From Lewinellaceae bacterium (GTDB taxonomy: Bacteria > Bacteroidota > Bacteroidia > Chitinophagales > Saprospiraceae), in assembly GCA_016713985.1 (NCBI GenBank), contig JADJOD010000050.1, positions 71,182 to 135,181 of the forward strand: a stretch of 64,000 bases of DNA. The letters are read 5' to 3'. Below the pieces are notes generated by a model, which saw only the letters and a list, made by a program, of their open reading frames with translations, was not told the DNA's origin and did no database searches. Below are positions 1 through 8,937 of this stretch, piece by piece (the stretch's first letter is position 1; each line of letters starts with the position of its first letter). The position numbers were made by a program, and so were the translations under genes.

Positions 1-96
1 GACTTCCTGCGGCGCCATTTCAGCCGCGCTGCTTAGAAACCGTTTCCCTTCATCGGGGGAGGCAAACGGTTTCTAATACAATCAGTTCAAGCGTTT

Positions 97-812
97 TCAC
101 GTCTTCACAAACCGCCCCATTTTTCGCTCGCCGTTCTCTTCTAAGATTTCTAAAAAATAAACCCCGCACGGCAGGATCGAAACGTCCAGTTCAGTCGCCA
201 TTTGTTTCTCCAAAACTATTTGGCCGTTCAGATCAACTATTCGGATGTGATGGAAGCCATTTTTCAAAAAGCTTGGGCCCGTTGTCGGGTTGGGACTGAG
301 TATCAACAGCCCGACTGCCGACTTTTCATCGACTGAAACAGGCGTGTTACTGATAAAAATACGCACTTTCCGGATGTTTTCCCGGAACACTTCCACTTGC
401 GGAATGGCCACCAAGCCGTCGGCCTGCACGACGCCGTCGCCCGCCTGAATGGTAAATCCGGTGTCTGGGTCATCCACACCCCAGTAAAACATCGTGCCGG
501 CGGCGGGTTTGAACAATTGCGGCCGGCGGATCGCCAGGTCGGCTTTCAGCGAACTCACCGGGCAATTGTCGTTGGCAAAAACGGCGTTCGATTCGAGCCA
601 GGCCGTCGTCTGCCAGCCGCCGGTGGCGTCGACGGTGTTTTCCCAGCGGTGGTAGCCGCCCCAGGCGCCCCAGTTGTCGCCGTCGCCGTTGTTGATGCCG
701 ATAAGGCCGGTACCGGGGTTGTTGTTTTGCGGGTCGAGGCGGTGGTTGAAAAAAGCGGGGAAAAGGCGCAAAATGCGAGCAAAAAGAAGCAGGTCAAAGC
801 ATTTTTCATCAT
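97..812 (-). CDS. T9SS sorting-domain surface protein, one frameshift
   Basis: Probable secreted or surface protein of unknown function. The last ~70 residues are a type A T9SS C-terminal sorting domain (LSPNPTTG, then a beta-rich region ending GRFVKT), so it should cross the outer membrane through the type IX system. A signal peptide (MMKNALTCFFLLAFCAFSP) starts at 812, but in a different frame from the rest. Adding one base to the six-A run at 749-754 (a T run in the sense strand) joins the two. I therefore annotate across the shift and prefer 812 to the longer in-frame start at 861, whose extra residues lack a signal peptide and run into a repeat. The middle part (WGAWGGYHRWENTV) is not assigned to a family. 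Confidence 0.7.
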
Positions 813-826
813 CTGATTTTAAAGTG

Positions 827-900
827 GACAAAATTAATGATACTAATTTTCTTCCGAACATTCTGATAATGAATCATCTGGACGGAAAGATTTCCGTCCT
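827..900 (+). repeat. Dispersed ~75-bp intergenic repeat, copy A
   Basis: Copy A of a repeat found three times here (others 42878-42952, inverted, and 43777-43851). Shared blocks are CAAAATTAATG, CCGAACATT, GAATGAATCA-like, and a terminal GACGGAAA/TTTCCGTC hairpin. It is intergenic, upstream of the T9SS gene. Confidence 0.8.
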
Positions 901-910
901 ACTACTCCGC

Positions 911-930
911 AGGACGGAAATTTCCGTCCT
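911..930. repeat. Perfect 20-bp palindrome
   Basis: AGGACGGAAATTTCCGTCCT is fully self-complementary and lies just beyond repeat copy A. It matches the hairpin end of that repeat and is related to the GGATTTCCAAATCC-type palindromes elsewhere in the window. Confidence 0.75.
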
Positions 931-1075
931 ACATCTCCGCATAGACTTTAAAAACCCCGGCCGGTTTATTCACCTTTTTTAAAAAATCTTCCCGGAAAAC
1001 ACGTCCCACCTTGCAAGGAAGAGCGCCCGGCAGGCAGCGCCACCCCCACTTTTGCCAAAAAAATTCACTTTTCAC

Positions 1076-2077
1076 ATGAAAGCAAAAACGTTATTTCCGG
1101 GACTGATCCTCGTATTGGGATGCCTGATCAGTGCCTGCCAAAAAGGCGAATTAAATCCCTCCCAACCGGGCAACCTGGTGCCACTGACCGTTGATCAGGA
1201 CCCATCGCTGCCGGGTATTTCGGCGAACGGCACACTCCTGCACGCCGAAGCATTCGGCCAACCCGACAGCGCGTTGCTCGTCGTCATCCACGGCGGACCC
1301 GGCTCGGACTACCGCTATTTATTGAATTGCAAGGAATTCGCCGGTGAAGGCTTCCGGGTTGTGTTCTACGACCAGCGGGGTTCGGGTTTGTCCCGGCGCC
1401 ATCCCAAAGACTCCTACAGCATCGAACTGATGATCGACGATCTGAGAGCGGTCATCGAACACTACAAAACCCGACCCAACCAAAAGGTTTTCCTGCTCGG
1501 GCATTCGTGGGGCGGAATGTTGGCGACGGCTTACATCAATGAGCACCCGGCCGAAATCGACGGCGCTATTTTGTGCGAACCCGGCGGCTTCACCTACACG
1601 CAAATAGAGGAATACCTCAGTCGTTCGCAGCATTTCGGCATGTTCAGCGAAACCCTCAACGACGCCGTTTATCTCGACCAGTTTATTACCGGCAAAGAAG
1701 ACCAGCACGAAATTCTGGATTACAAGTTCGGGCTCTGGGCTGCGGCTGACGAAGCGGAAGACAGCCCCATCGGCAATGAAGGTCCGCTGCCTTTCTGGCG
1801 CTCGGGCGCGGTGGTGAACGACGCTTTGTTTGAGATTGCCGAGGAACAAGGTTTCGATTTTACGGCCAACCTCAGTCAGTTCGACACAAAAACCCTGTTT
1901 GTCTATAGCGAAAACAACACGGCATACGGCGTACAACACGCCCAAAAAGTCGCCGCCGCCTACCCGAATGTGCAACTTTTTCGCGTAGACGACGCCGGAC
2001 ACGATATGCTCTCGTTCCCGCGCGGCTGGCAACATTTTCACCCGGTGGGATTGGCCTACCTGAATTCTTTAAAATAA
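1076..2077 (+). CDS. Alpha/beta hydrolase lipoprotein, proline iminopeptidase-like
   Basis: Alpha/beta-fold hydrolase resembling the S33 (proline iminopeptidase) family, predicted to be a lipoprotein in the cell envelope. ATG 1076 begins a lipoprotein signal (GCLISAC lipobox). An in-frame TTG at 1052 would bury it and is rejected. The oxyanion-hole motif HGGPGSD, the nucleophile elbow GHSWGG (Ser at residue 144) and the C-terminal His in DDAGHDM (residue 309) are all present, so the enzyme should be active. It probably removes N-terminal residues from small peptides, but the substrate cannot be read from sequence. It is single-gene and not obviously part of an operon. Confidence 0.8.
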   Translation: MKAKTLFPGLILVLGCLISACQKGELNPSQPGNLVPLTVDQDPSLPGISANGTLLHAEAFGQPDSALLVVIHGGPGSDYRYLLNCKEFAGEGFRVVFYDQRGSGLSRRHPKDSYSIELMIDDLRAVIEHYKTRPNQKVFLLGHSWGGMLATAYINEHPAEIDGAILCEPGGFTYTQIEEYLSRSQHFGMFSETLNDAVYLDQFITGKEDQHEILDYKFGLWAAADEAEDSPIGNEGPLPFWRSGAVVNDALFEIAEEQGFDFTANLSQFDTKTLFVYSENNTAYGVQHAQKVAAAYPNVQLFRVDDAGHDMLSFPRGWQHFHPVGLAYLNSLK

Positions 2078-2187
2078 CAGAGGCATCAGTGTGGCGTGAC
2101 CATTTTTAAGCATTGTATCATGGAATGCACCGAAGGTGGTCATGCCTCAACTAATCACACAGAAACTCATTTTAAAACAATTTTCCA

Positions 2188-2850
2188 ATGAAAAATACCA
2201 TCATCATCGCAATTGCCTTATCCGGCATAGCCATATCCGCCTGCGCTCAAACCCTCAACTGGCAGGCCTTCCAACCCGGGCAAAAACACCTCGTTCACCT
2301 GCAAACAGGCTGGGATTACGGCCTGAACTTCGGCCTCGGCTACGCGAGGAAATCCAACACCAGGTGGCCCGTTCTGACGAGTATTGAATACAGTTTCCCG
2401 GCAGGCGAACGTGTATTCGACGATTTTAAAGTACGAATCGGCGGGCAGGTGGAGGTGATCCGGGCGGGCGGTTTTTCCTTCACGGCCAAACTCTACAGCC
2501 CGATTCGCCGCTATGAAAACAACTTAGTCAGGCTTTTTAGTTTCGGCAGTGAGTTTTCCGGAGTCGCGGGTTTTTACCGGAAAAAATGGTTTGTCGCGGG
2601 TGAATTGGGCTTCGACAAAGCCGTCGCCACACACGTCAAACATCCGAAAAGGGCCTTAGATAACTACCCGGGCCTCCAGAACGGCTGGTACGTGCCGACG
2701 GGCGGCAACTGGTTTTATGGCTTGCAGGCAGGTTTTTCTTTCGGCTCAAATGACCTTACGCTGAAAGCCGGGAATCTGGCAAGCCAGGGTTGGGAAACCG
2801 CGCCGTTTATTCCGAAATATGTCGTTCTGGGGTATAACCGGAGGTTTTGA
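2188..2850 (+). CDS. Hypothetical outer-membrane beta-barrel protein
   Basis: A 220-residue protein of unknown function. It has a signal peptide (MKNTIIIAIALSGIAISACAQ) and then alternating polar/aromatic stretches, and it ends in a C-terminal Phe (YNRRF). Both are typical of small outer-membrane barrels. I recognise no specific family. Transcription runs into the tandem repeat and hairpin that separate it from the convergent AraC-type gene. Confidence 0.6.
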   Translation: MKNTIIIAIALSGIAISACAQTLNWQAFQPGQKHLVHLQTGWDYGLNFGLGYARKSNTRWPVLTSIEYSFPAGERVFDDFKVRIGGQVEVIRAGGFSFTAKLYSPIRRYENNLVRLFSFGSEFSGVAGFYRKKWFVAGELGFDKAVATHVKHPKRALDNYPGLQNGWYVPTGGNWFYGLQAGFSFGSNDLTLKAGNLASQGWETAPFIPKYVVLGYNRRF

Positions 2851-2860
2851 CAGGATTTAT

Positions 2861-3058
2861 TTTTTTGACAGGATTGACATGATCTACAGGTTAAATCGGC
2901 TTCGTCGACATGATAAAAACCTGTAGATCATGTCAATCCTGTCAAAAAGATCGGCTTCGTCGACATGATAAAAACCTGTAGATCATGTCAATCCTGTCAA
3001 AAAGATCGGCTTCGTCGACATGATAAAAACCTGTAGATCATGTCAATCCTGTCAAAAA
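2861..3058. repeat. Three 55-bp tandem copies with inverted arm
   Basis: Three near-identical 55-bp units (2894-2948, 2949-3003, 3004-3058) each contain AACCTGTAGATCATGTCAAT. They are preceded by an inverted arm at 2866-2892 that can pair with any of them. The array lies between two convergent genes and may act as a bidirectional terminator. A related hairpin occurs at 10544-10654. Confidence 0.85.
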
Positions 3059-3099
3059 ATAATACCTGTCAAAAAGATTTGAACTGAAAAAAAACCGCA

Positions 3100-4260
3100 T
3101 TAATCCAGCTTCAGGTATTCAGAAGGCGCTTGCCCGGTGGCTTTTTTAAAATAACGGTTGAACGCCGATTTGGAGTTGAATCCACAGTCCAGCGCGAGAG
3201 CAAGTAAGGTAAACTGGCGGCTTTTGGGGTCGGCGGTCATTTTCAAAAAGGCCTCTACACGCATTGAATTGATGTAATCGTAGAAGTTTTTGCCTTCTTT
3301 TTCATTGACGATTTGTGACAGGTAGTTTGGGTGTGTGTCCAAACGTTCGGCCAGATCGGTGAGCGACAGTTCGCTTTCCCTGAAAAGTTGCTGCGTCGCC
3401 ATCAAATCCTGAAGCCGGCGGTGCAGCAACTCTGCCGCTTCCAGGGTCAGGCCCGATTTTTCATACTTTTTCCTGTCAGATGAGGTGGCTTCGGGGTCGG
3501 TTTTTTCCAAAAATGCGGGCAACGGCGCCCTGTCGCTTTCTCCGCCGGAAGATGAAGGTTCGGGCGGATCGTAACTGGATTGCACCATTTCCAGGGCCGG
3601 CTGGCTGGTAAAAATGCCCACCTGCCGAATACCAAAATACCCGATAAACAGCACGAACAAAACCGCCGCGCCATAAATGGCCGGGTCATAACCCGCCAGC
3701 ACCGCAATCCAGATGACGGCCAACCCGTAAATCAGGTTTTTCAGCCAAAGCAGGTTGACTTTTTCCTGACTGGAAAACATATCGGCGATGACGCGGCGAT
3801 GTTTTTGGAGCAGACGGTAAGACAGCACGGTGTATGCTACGCCCGACACATTGATAGCAATATTTATCAGCAGCATGAAGCCTTCGTAGCCCGCCCCCTT
3901 GTTCTGAAAAATCCAAATTTTTCGCTCGGCAGGCAACAAAATGAAAGGACTCAAATAAAGATAGCAAGCCAAAACAGGCACAAAATGCCACCACCAGCGC
4001 TTCGGCAACTGCCCCCGGCAAAGTGCAGCCGTGTACAGGTAAAGCAAGGGCGGATGAACGAGCGGCATGGGTATCGCCAGGCCAAGGAGGGCGATAAATT
4101 CAAAAATTTTTTCAGACAAAAACAGGTAATAGAATCCCAGATGCGCTCCAATCCAGCACAGCCAGAACGACAGGATGTAGTCGGCGGCAGTTTTGTTCTT
4201 TTTGCCAAGCAGCAGCAGGCAGAGGAAGAAGGAAATGACGATTCCGATAATGTAAAACAT
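3100..4260 (-). CDS. Membrane-anchored AraC-family regulator
   Basis: Transcription regulator with several N-terminal membrane helices (about residues 1-215) and a C-terminal AraC-type double helix-turn-helix (about 285-386). The HTH region contains LTDLAERLDTHPNYLSQIVN and the typical ending GFNSKSAFNRYFKKATGQAPSEY. Many Bacteroidota carry this layout; the membrane part is thought to sense a signal and the HTH part to bind DNA. An in-frame start at 4389 exists, but the ATG at 4260 (MFYIIGIVIS) begins directly with the first membrane helix and is preferred. The target genes are unknown; the divergent neighbour is clpB. Confidence 0.8.
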   Translation of the reverse strand: MFYIIGIVISFFLCLLLLGKKNKTAADYILSFWLCWIGAHLGFYYLFLSEKIFEFIALLGLAIPMPLVHPPLLYLYTAALCRGQLPKRWWWHFVPVLACYLYLSPFILLPAERKIWIFQNKGAGYEGFMLLINIAINVSGVAYTVLSYRLLQKHRRVIADMFSSQEKVNLLWLKNLIYGLAVIWIAVLAGYDPAIYGAAVLFVLFIGYFGIRQVGIFTSQPALEMVQSSYDPPEPSSSGGESDRAPLPAFLEKTDPEATSSDRKKYEKSGLTLEAAELLHRRLQDLMATQQLFRESELSLTDLAERLDTHPNYLSQIVNEKEGKNFYDYINSMRVEAFLKMTADPKSRQFTLLALALDCGFNSKSAFNRYFKKATGQAPSEYLKLD

Positions 4261-4539
4261 CCTGTTCAAGGCAAAATAGGTTGTAAAAGTAAATACTTTC
4301 CACGGCCCTGACACGTTCGCCACGAAGGTGGAGATGCCAGGGTAGCGCAGACTGCCAAAATATCCGTTCTGTTTCACTTTTTTTGACATTTTGACACCAA
4401 CACACCGCTTTACCCGTCATTTTTTCCGGAAAAATCTGTCTGTTTGATGTTGGAGGTAAATTTGCTTTGCCTCTCCAAAAGAAAAGGACCCTTTATCCTT
4501 ACTGACCAACCTGATTTCGGCAGATTCTAAACCCAACAC

Positions 4540-7191
4540 ATGACTTACGACAATTTCACCATAAAAGCCCAGGAGGCCATTCTCCAGGCACAGCAAATCG
4601 CCGCCGGCTACGAACAACAAAGTGTGGACACGGCCCACCTGCTGAAGGGTATGCTGGAAGTGGACGACTCCGTCACCGATTTCCTCCTGAAAAAAGCGGG
4701 CGTCAATATGTCGCGTTTCGAACAGGAGCTGGACAAACTTGTTTGGGAAATTCCCAAAGTACAAGGTGCTGACAAACAATACCTTACCAGTGAAGCCAAC
4801 AAAGCCGTAGCCGCAGCCAAAGCGTCGCTCAAAGACTTCGGCGACGAATATATTTCGCTGGAAATCCTGCTGCTCGGCATCGCCAAGGGCAGCGACAAAA
4901 CCGCCCGCCTGCTCCGTGAACAAGGCGCCACCGTCGAGGTGTTGTCCGCCGCCGTCAAAGAACTCCGCAAAGGCCGCAAGATCACCGACCAAACCACCGA
5001 ACAGGTGTATAACGCCCTGCAAAAATACGCCATCAACCTCACGGAAATGGCCGAAAACGGCAAACTGGACCCGGTCATCGGCCGCGACGAGGAGATTCGC
5101 CGCGTGTTGCACATCCTCAGCCGCCGCAAAAAGAACAACCCCGTCATCATTGGCGACCCCGGCGTGGGCAAAACAGCCATCGTGGAAGGTATCGCCTGGC
5201 GGATCGTGCGCCACGACGTGCCCGAAACACTGTCCGGCAAAAAGATTTTCAGCCTCGATATGGCCTCCCTCATCGCAGGCGCCAAATACAAAGGCGAGTT
5301 TGAAGAACGCCTGAAAGCGGTGATCAAGGAAGTGATCGACAGCAACGAACAGGTCATTCTTTTTATCGACGAGATCCATACGCTCGTGGGCGCCGGCGGC
5401 GGCCAGGGCGCCATGGACGCGGCCAATATTCTGAAACCGGCCCTGGCACGCGGCGAACTGCGCACCATCGGCGCCACCACGCTGGACGAATACCAGAAGT
5501 ACTTCGAAAGTGACAAAGCCCTCGAACGCCGCTTCCAATCGGTATACGTGGACGAACCTTCCATCGAAGATACCATCTCCATCCTGCGCGGTATTCGGGA
5601 AAAATACGAGAACTACCACAAAGTGCAGATCCTCGACGAGGCCGTGATCTCCGCCGCCGAACTCTCGCACCGCTACATCAGCGAACGAAAACTGCCGGAC
5701 AAAGCCATTGACCTGATCGACGAAGCCGCCGCCAAATTGCGCCTCGAACTCGACTCCGTGCCCGAAGATGTGGACAAACTCGACCGGCAACTCCGCCAGC
5801 TGGAGATTGAACGTGAAGCGATTAAACGCGAAAAGGACGAGCGGAAATTGGACGCGATGAACAAACAAATTCAGGACGTTCAGGAAAAACTCGACGGTTT
5901 GCGGGCAAAATGGCAGTCGGAAAAAGAAATCGTGGAGGCTATCCAGAATTGCAAACAGAAGTTGGAAGAACTCCACCTCCAGTATCAGCGCGCCGAACGT
6001 GAGGGTAACCTGGAAGTCGCGTCGCGTATCAAATACCAGGACATCCCCGCCCAGGAAGCCATGCTCCGCGCCGCCGAGGAAAAATTATCGGAACTCGCAC
6101 CCGAAAACCGCATGACCACCCAAACGGTCACCGCCAACGACATCGCCGAGGTAGTGGCGCGCTGGACGGGTATCCCGATCTCCAAAATGATGAAAGGAGA
6201 GAAAGAACGCCTGCTCCACCTCGAAGACGAAATGCACAAACGGGTCATCGGCCAGGATGAAGCCGTGGAAGCCGTCAGCGACGCCATCCGCCGCAACCGC
6301 GCGGGGCTGAGTGACCCCGACAAACCCATCGGCTCTTTCATCTTCTGCGGACCGACGGGGGTGGGCAAAACCGAACTCGCCAAAGCGCTCGCCGATGTAC
6401 TTTTTGACGACGACAAGGCCATCACCCGTATCGACATGTCCGAATATCAGGAAAAACACAGCGTGTCGCGCCTCGTGGGCGCGCCTCCGGGTTATGTGGG
6501 CTACGACGAAGGCGGCCAACTGACCGAAGCCGTACGCCGGCGCCCCTACTCCATCGTGCTGCTCGACGAGATCGAAAAAGCCCACCCGGACACTTTCAAC
6601 ATCCTGCTGCAAGTGCTCGACGACGGCCGCCTGACGGACAACAAGGGCCGCACGGCCAATTTCAAAAACACCATCATCATCATGACCTCCAACCTCGCCA
6701 GCGACCGCATCATGGAAGCTTTCGAGGACTACGAAGAAATGCCCGACAAGCGCAAACACGAAGTGTTCGAAACGGCCAAGGCAGAAGTGCTGGACGCGCT
6801 GAAAACGAACCTGCGCCCCGAGTTTCTGAACCGCATCGACGAAGTGGTGGTATTCCACCCGCTGCACAAAGATCAGATGTCGCAAATCCTCGACATCCTT
6901 CTGTCCGACATCCGCGAGATGCTGACAAAACAGGAACTCAAACTCGAGATCACCAAAGACGCCGGCAAGGTGCTGGTGGAGCACGGTTTTGATCCGCAGT
7001 ACGGCGCCCGCCCGCTCAAACGCACACTCCAGCGCGAACTCGTCAACGAACTCGCCAAACACCTGCTCGCGGGCAACTACGTCAAAGGCGACACCGTGCT
7101 GATCGACGCCGACGGGGCCGGGTTGTTGTTCGGCAGGAAATCGGAGATGGAAGGGAAAGAGGTGGTGACGAGGAAGTTGGAAGAGGTATAA
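4540..7191 (+). CDS. clpB: ATP-dependent disaggregase ClpB
   Basis: Cytoplasmic Hsp100 chaperone that, with DnaK, extracts proteins from aggregates. At 883 residues it is full length. The double Clp N-domain covers residues ~1-145. The first AAA+ domain has Walker A GDPGVGKT (~205-212) and Walker B LFIDEIH (~274). A coiled-coil middle domain (~400-530) follows, and the second AAA+ domain has Walker A GPTGVGKT (~604-611) and LLDEIEKAHP. The middle domain separates ClpB from ClpA and ClpC. The start MTYDNFTIKAQEA matches the family. It appears monocistronic and is followed by a strong hairpin at 7232-7269. The codon use is ordinary. Confidence 0.97.
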   Translation: MTYDNFTIKAQEAILQAQQIAAGYEQQSVDTAHLLKGMLEVDDSVTDFLLKKAGVNMSRFEQELDKLVWEIPKVQGADKQYLTSEANKAVAAAKASLKDFGDEYISLEILLLGIAKGSDKTARLLREQGATVEVLSAAVKELRKGRKITDQTTEQVYNALQKYAINLTEMAENGKLDPVIGRDEEIRRVLHILSRRKKNNPVIIGDPGVGKTAIVEGIAWRIVRHDVPETLSGKKIFSLDMASLIAGAKYKGEFEERLKAVIKEVIDSNEQVILFIDEIHTLVGAGGGQGAMDAANILKPALARGELRTIGATTLDEYQKYFESDKALERRFQSVYVDEPSIEDTISILRGIREKYENYHKVQILDEAVISAAELSHRYISERKLPDKAIDLIDEAAAKLRLELDSVPEDVDKLDRQLRQLEIEREAIKREKDERKLDAMNKQIQDVQEKLDGLRAKWQSEKEIVEAIQNCKQKLEELHLQYQRAEREGNLEVASRIKYQDIPAQEAMLRAAEEKLSELAPENRMTTQTVTANDIAEVVARWTGIPISKMMKGEKERLLHLEDEMHKRVIGQDEAVEAVSDAIRRNRAGLSDPDKPIGSFIFCGPTGVGKTELAKALADVLFDDDKAITRIDMSEYQEKHSVSRLVGAPPGYVGYDEGGQLTEAVRRRPYSIVLLDEIEKAHPDTFNILLQVLDDGRLTDNKGRTANFKNTIIIMTSNLASDRIMEAFEDYEEMPDKRKHEVFETAKAEVLDALKTNLRPEFLNRIDEVVVFHPLHKDQMSQILDILLSDIREMLTKQELKLEITKDAGKVLVEHGFDPQYGARPLKRTLQRELVNELAKHLLAGNYVKGDTVLIDADGAGLLFGRKSEMEGKEVVTRKLEEV

Positions 7192-7231
7192 ATGGCACGT
7201 CGGATTTGCAAATCCGCCGCACTGCCGATAT

Positions 7232-7269
7232 AAGCGGCTTGTCTGGCAGTTTTGCCGGGCAAGCCGTTT
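7232..7269. terminator. Hairpin between clpB and the convergent PIN gene
   Basis: AAGCGGCTTGTCTGGCA pairs with TGCCGGGCAAGCCGTTT across a four-base loop. The stem is about 16 bp with G-U pairs and is followed only by a short T run. It is terminator-like for clpB. A short palindrome (CGGATTTGCAAATCCG, 7201-7216) precedes it. Confidence 0.55.
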
Positions 7270-7290
7270 GTGTTCACTCCCCTCCCTCCT

Positions 7291-7325
7291 CGGCATCAGC
7301 ATCTCGTTCAGGATTTTTTCGCGGA
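7291..7325 (-). repeat. 35-bp duplicated remnant of the NACHT gene end, copy 1
   Basis: This 35-bp segment is identical to 8123-8157, which encodes the last residues (REKILNEMLMP) of the NACHT pseudogene. In the minus-strand reading this copy gives the same peptide without an upstream gene body. The two copies bracket the toxin-antitoxin pair. Confidence 0.85.
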
Positions 7326-7356
7326 CAAATTCTCAAAGTATCTCTCCTGCTTGCCG

Positions 7357-7827
7357 TCAAACGCGCTCATACAAGGCGTTGCTTATTCTGAAACCCGCCA
7401 TTGATGTCAAGTCATGCAAAGCAGGGCGAATAAAGTCCAGCAATCCTTTTGCCTTTGCACTCAACAACACGCCTAAAACGCCCGTATGTGCAATGCCCTC
7501 CATTTGGGCAATTTTTCTTCCCAGCATTTCATCTATTAAAAGCAAATCGGCTGACATTTCGTGCATCAAGGTGAGCGCCTCAGATTCACCTTCATCCAAT
7601 ACACGGCGATATTTTTGGAAAAGAGCGACATCAGTAACAGACGTGATAGTCAGCCATGAAGCAGATTTCAGTTCCGATAAGTCTTTCCCGAATTGGGTTT
7701 CCAACTTCAATAATTCCCGCATAACCGACGGAGGCACAATAACTTGCCCGTATAGCGCAGGCAAAATATCAATCCGCTGAATCAGGAATAGCGCACTCAG
7801 CGCAGAAGTATCGCTGACGACTATCAC
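7357..7827 (-). CDS. PIN-domain toxin (DUF3368-like, VapC type)
   Basis: Likely ribonuclease toxin of a type II toxin-antitoxin pair. The 156 residues fit the DUF3368 branch of PIN-domain nucleases. Acidic catalytic residues are visible in VVSDTSAL (Asp6), DEGESEAL and LLIDEMLGRK. DUF3368 proteins are known to pair with UPF0175 antitoxins, and the gene just upstream is one; its stop overlaps this start by four bases (7824-7827), implying translational coupling. The pair sits inside the remains of a NACHT gene, between two identical 35-bp segments. Cleavage target unknown. Confidence 0.85.
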   Translation of the reverse strand: MIVVSDTSALSALFLIQRIDILPALYGQVIVPPSVMRELLKLETQFGKDLSELKSASWLTITSVTDVALFQKYRRVLDEGESEALTLMHEMSADLLLIDEMLGRKIAQMEGIAHTGVLGVLLSAKAKGLLDFIRPALHDLTSMAGFRISNALYERV

Positions 7828-8066
7828 AACTGCCCCAGGCGTTTTAAAGTACGTACGTCCTGTTCAAAATCAGGCACATCATAAGTTAGTTCGATACCTC
7901 GCTGCCGGATCAGTTCCAAAAAGCCGAAGGTTTCCACTTCAGCCAATTCCTGTGCCTGTTCGAAGGTAATTCGACCGTTTTCGAGCAGGGAGAGCGCCAG
8001 TTCGATACGCACTTCAGCCTCGGTAAGTTTGGCGGATTGAAGCCAGTTGTCGGTGATGGTGAGCAT
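7824..8066 (-). CDS. UPF0175-family antitoxin
   Basis: Small 80-residue protein of the UPF0175 family, predicted to be the antitoxin and DNA-binding repressor of the PIN toxin encoded immediately downstream. The family pattern is visible: an N-terminal helix-rich part (LTEAEVRIELALSLLENGRI), then TFEQAQELAEVETFGFLELI and a C-terminal acidic tail. ATG 8066 is chosen. The same frame runs open to 8225, but the extra residues are an out-of-frame reading of the NACHT pseudogene end. The stop and the toxin start overlap by four bases. It probably represses its own promoter together with the toxin. Confidence 0.85.
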   Translation of the reverse strand: MLTITDNWLQSAKLTEAEVRIELALSLLENGRITFEQAQELAEVETFGFLELIRQRGIELTYDVPDFEQDVRTLKRLGQL

Positions 8067-8104
8067 GGTGCGGTATTTTTTTACAAAAGTAAAGGATTTT
8101 TCTT

Positions 8105-8862
8105 TTACTCCCTCTCTCTTCCCGGCATCAGCATCTCGTTCAGGATTTTTTCGCGGAGGGGCTTGGAGACGACGGCACCAGATTGCAGGCATTGAACTAT
8201 TAAATGATTTGCTTCGAGGTAGCAATCAATTATTCGTCCTATTTCTTGATTTTTCTTTCCTTGATAAAAATTCTTAATTGTTTTGCTAGCTGCATTGCAG
8301 GATAAAGCGATAGCTAGTTTAGTATCAATACCAATTTCAAAATAGACAATGCTGGAAATTAGGTCTGAGTAATTCTCAGAGGCAGTGATTTGATCAATAG
8401 GAGTTTCAAGAATATCGCCGAGGTCTTGCGCAAAAGTAAAATCATGCGCAGGGCAAGGTATTTCAAGTAGGTTGTCTTGCCTGCGCCAGGTTTGCCTAAC
8501 ACAATAAATTTTTGCTCTCGGTTGACAATCTCTTCTCCGTCAATAGTTTCTACTGTCTTGCCAAAAGATAAATGATGCCGATCTATCTATCTCTCCATCT
8601 CTTCCGGAAGGAGACTGGAGCGGGATGTAATCTTTTCTATGATGTTAGCACGAACGTAGAGGTTGTCGAGCGGCACTTCATCTTCCATGCCGAGCACGCG
8701 TACTGAACCATAGTCTTCCAGCAGATTCTTGACATACCGGCGCGTCGCCACACCCCAAAAATCACGCTCCCCGTTTTTCTCCTTCAAAAACGAATAGCCC
8801 GCCGCCACGATGTCTTTCATCAGGTCAACGCCGAGTTCGATGGAAGTCTGGATGTTTTGCAT
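8105..8862 (-). pseudogene. Decayed NACHT-type STAND ATPase
   Basis: Remains of a bacterial NACHT (NLR-like) NTPase, a family in which several members defend against phage. An N-terminal piece starts at ATG 8862 (MQNIQTSIELGVDLMKDI) and contains PLDNLYVRANIIEKIT, the stretch that precedes NACHT domains in these proteins. It stops at a TAG after EEMER (~8587). Past the stop, the same frame continues to VLGKPGAGKTTYLKYLALR, a perfect P-loop at about 8470-8496. The reading then moves to another frame (HDFTFAQDLGDIL to VSKPLREKILNEMLMP) and ends at 8105. Most of the NTPase core and any sensor repeats are missing, so this is an internal deletion plus point lesions, not a simple sequencing error. 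Confidence 0.75.
8123..8157 (-). repeat. 35-bp duplicated NACHT gene end, copy 2
   Basis: Identical to 7291-7325. Here it is still joined to the NACHT pseudogene. Together the copies flank the toxin-antitoxin pair as direct repeats. Confidence 0.85.
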
Positions 8863-8937
8863 AAGAGGGTCGGGATTTAAAACGGCGGGTAAAGATAACA
8901 AAACCAGTTTTTTGACCCGAAATGCCGAACAGGTTGT

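Noticed and set aside
1052..1075. Upstream TTG start for the alpha/beta hydrolase
   Set aside because: It would add eight residues before a clear lipoprotein signal that starts at ATG 1076.
2894..3058. CRISPR-like spacing of repeats
   Set aside because: The 55-bp units are joined without unique spacers and pair with an inverted arm, so they form a tandem hairpin repeat. No cas genes are present.
4417..5976. Long open frame (519 codons) on the minus strand opposite clpB, with similar frames at 6085-7302 and 4608-5582
   Set aside because: Antisense shadow of a highly conserved gene. The translation is rich in F, V, H and G with no domain, signal or start context.
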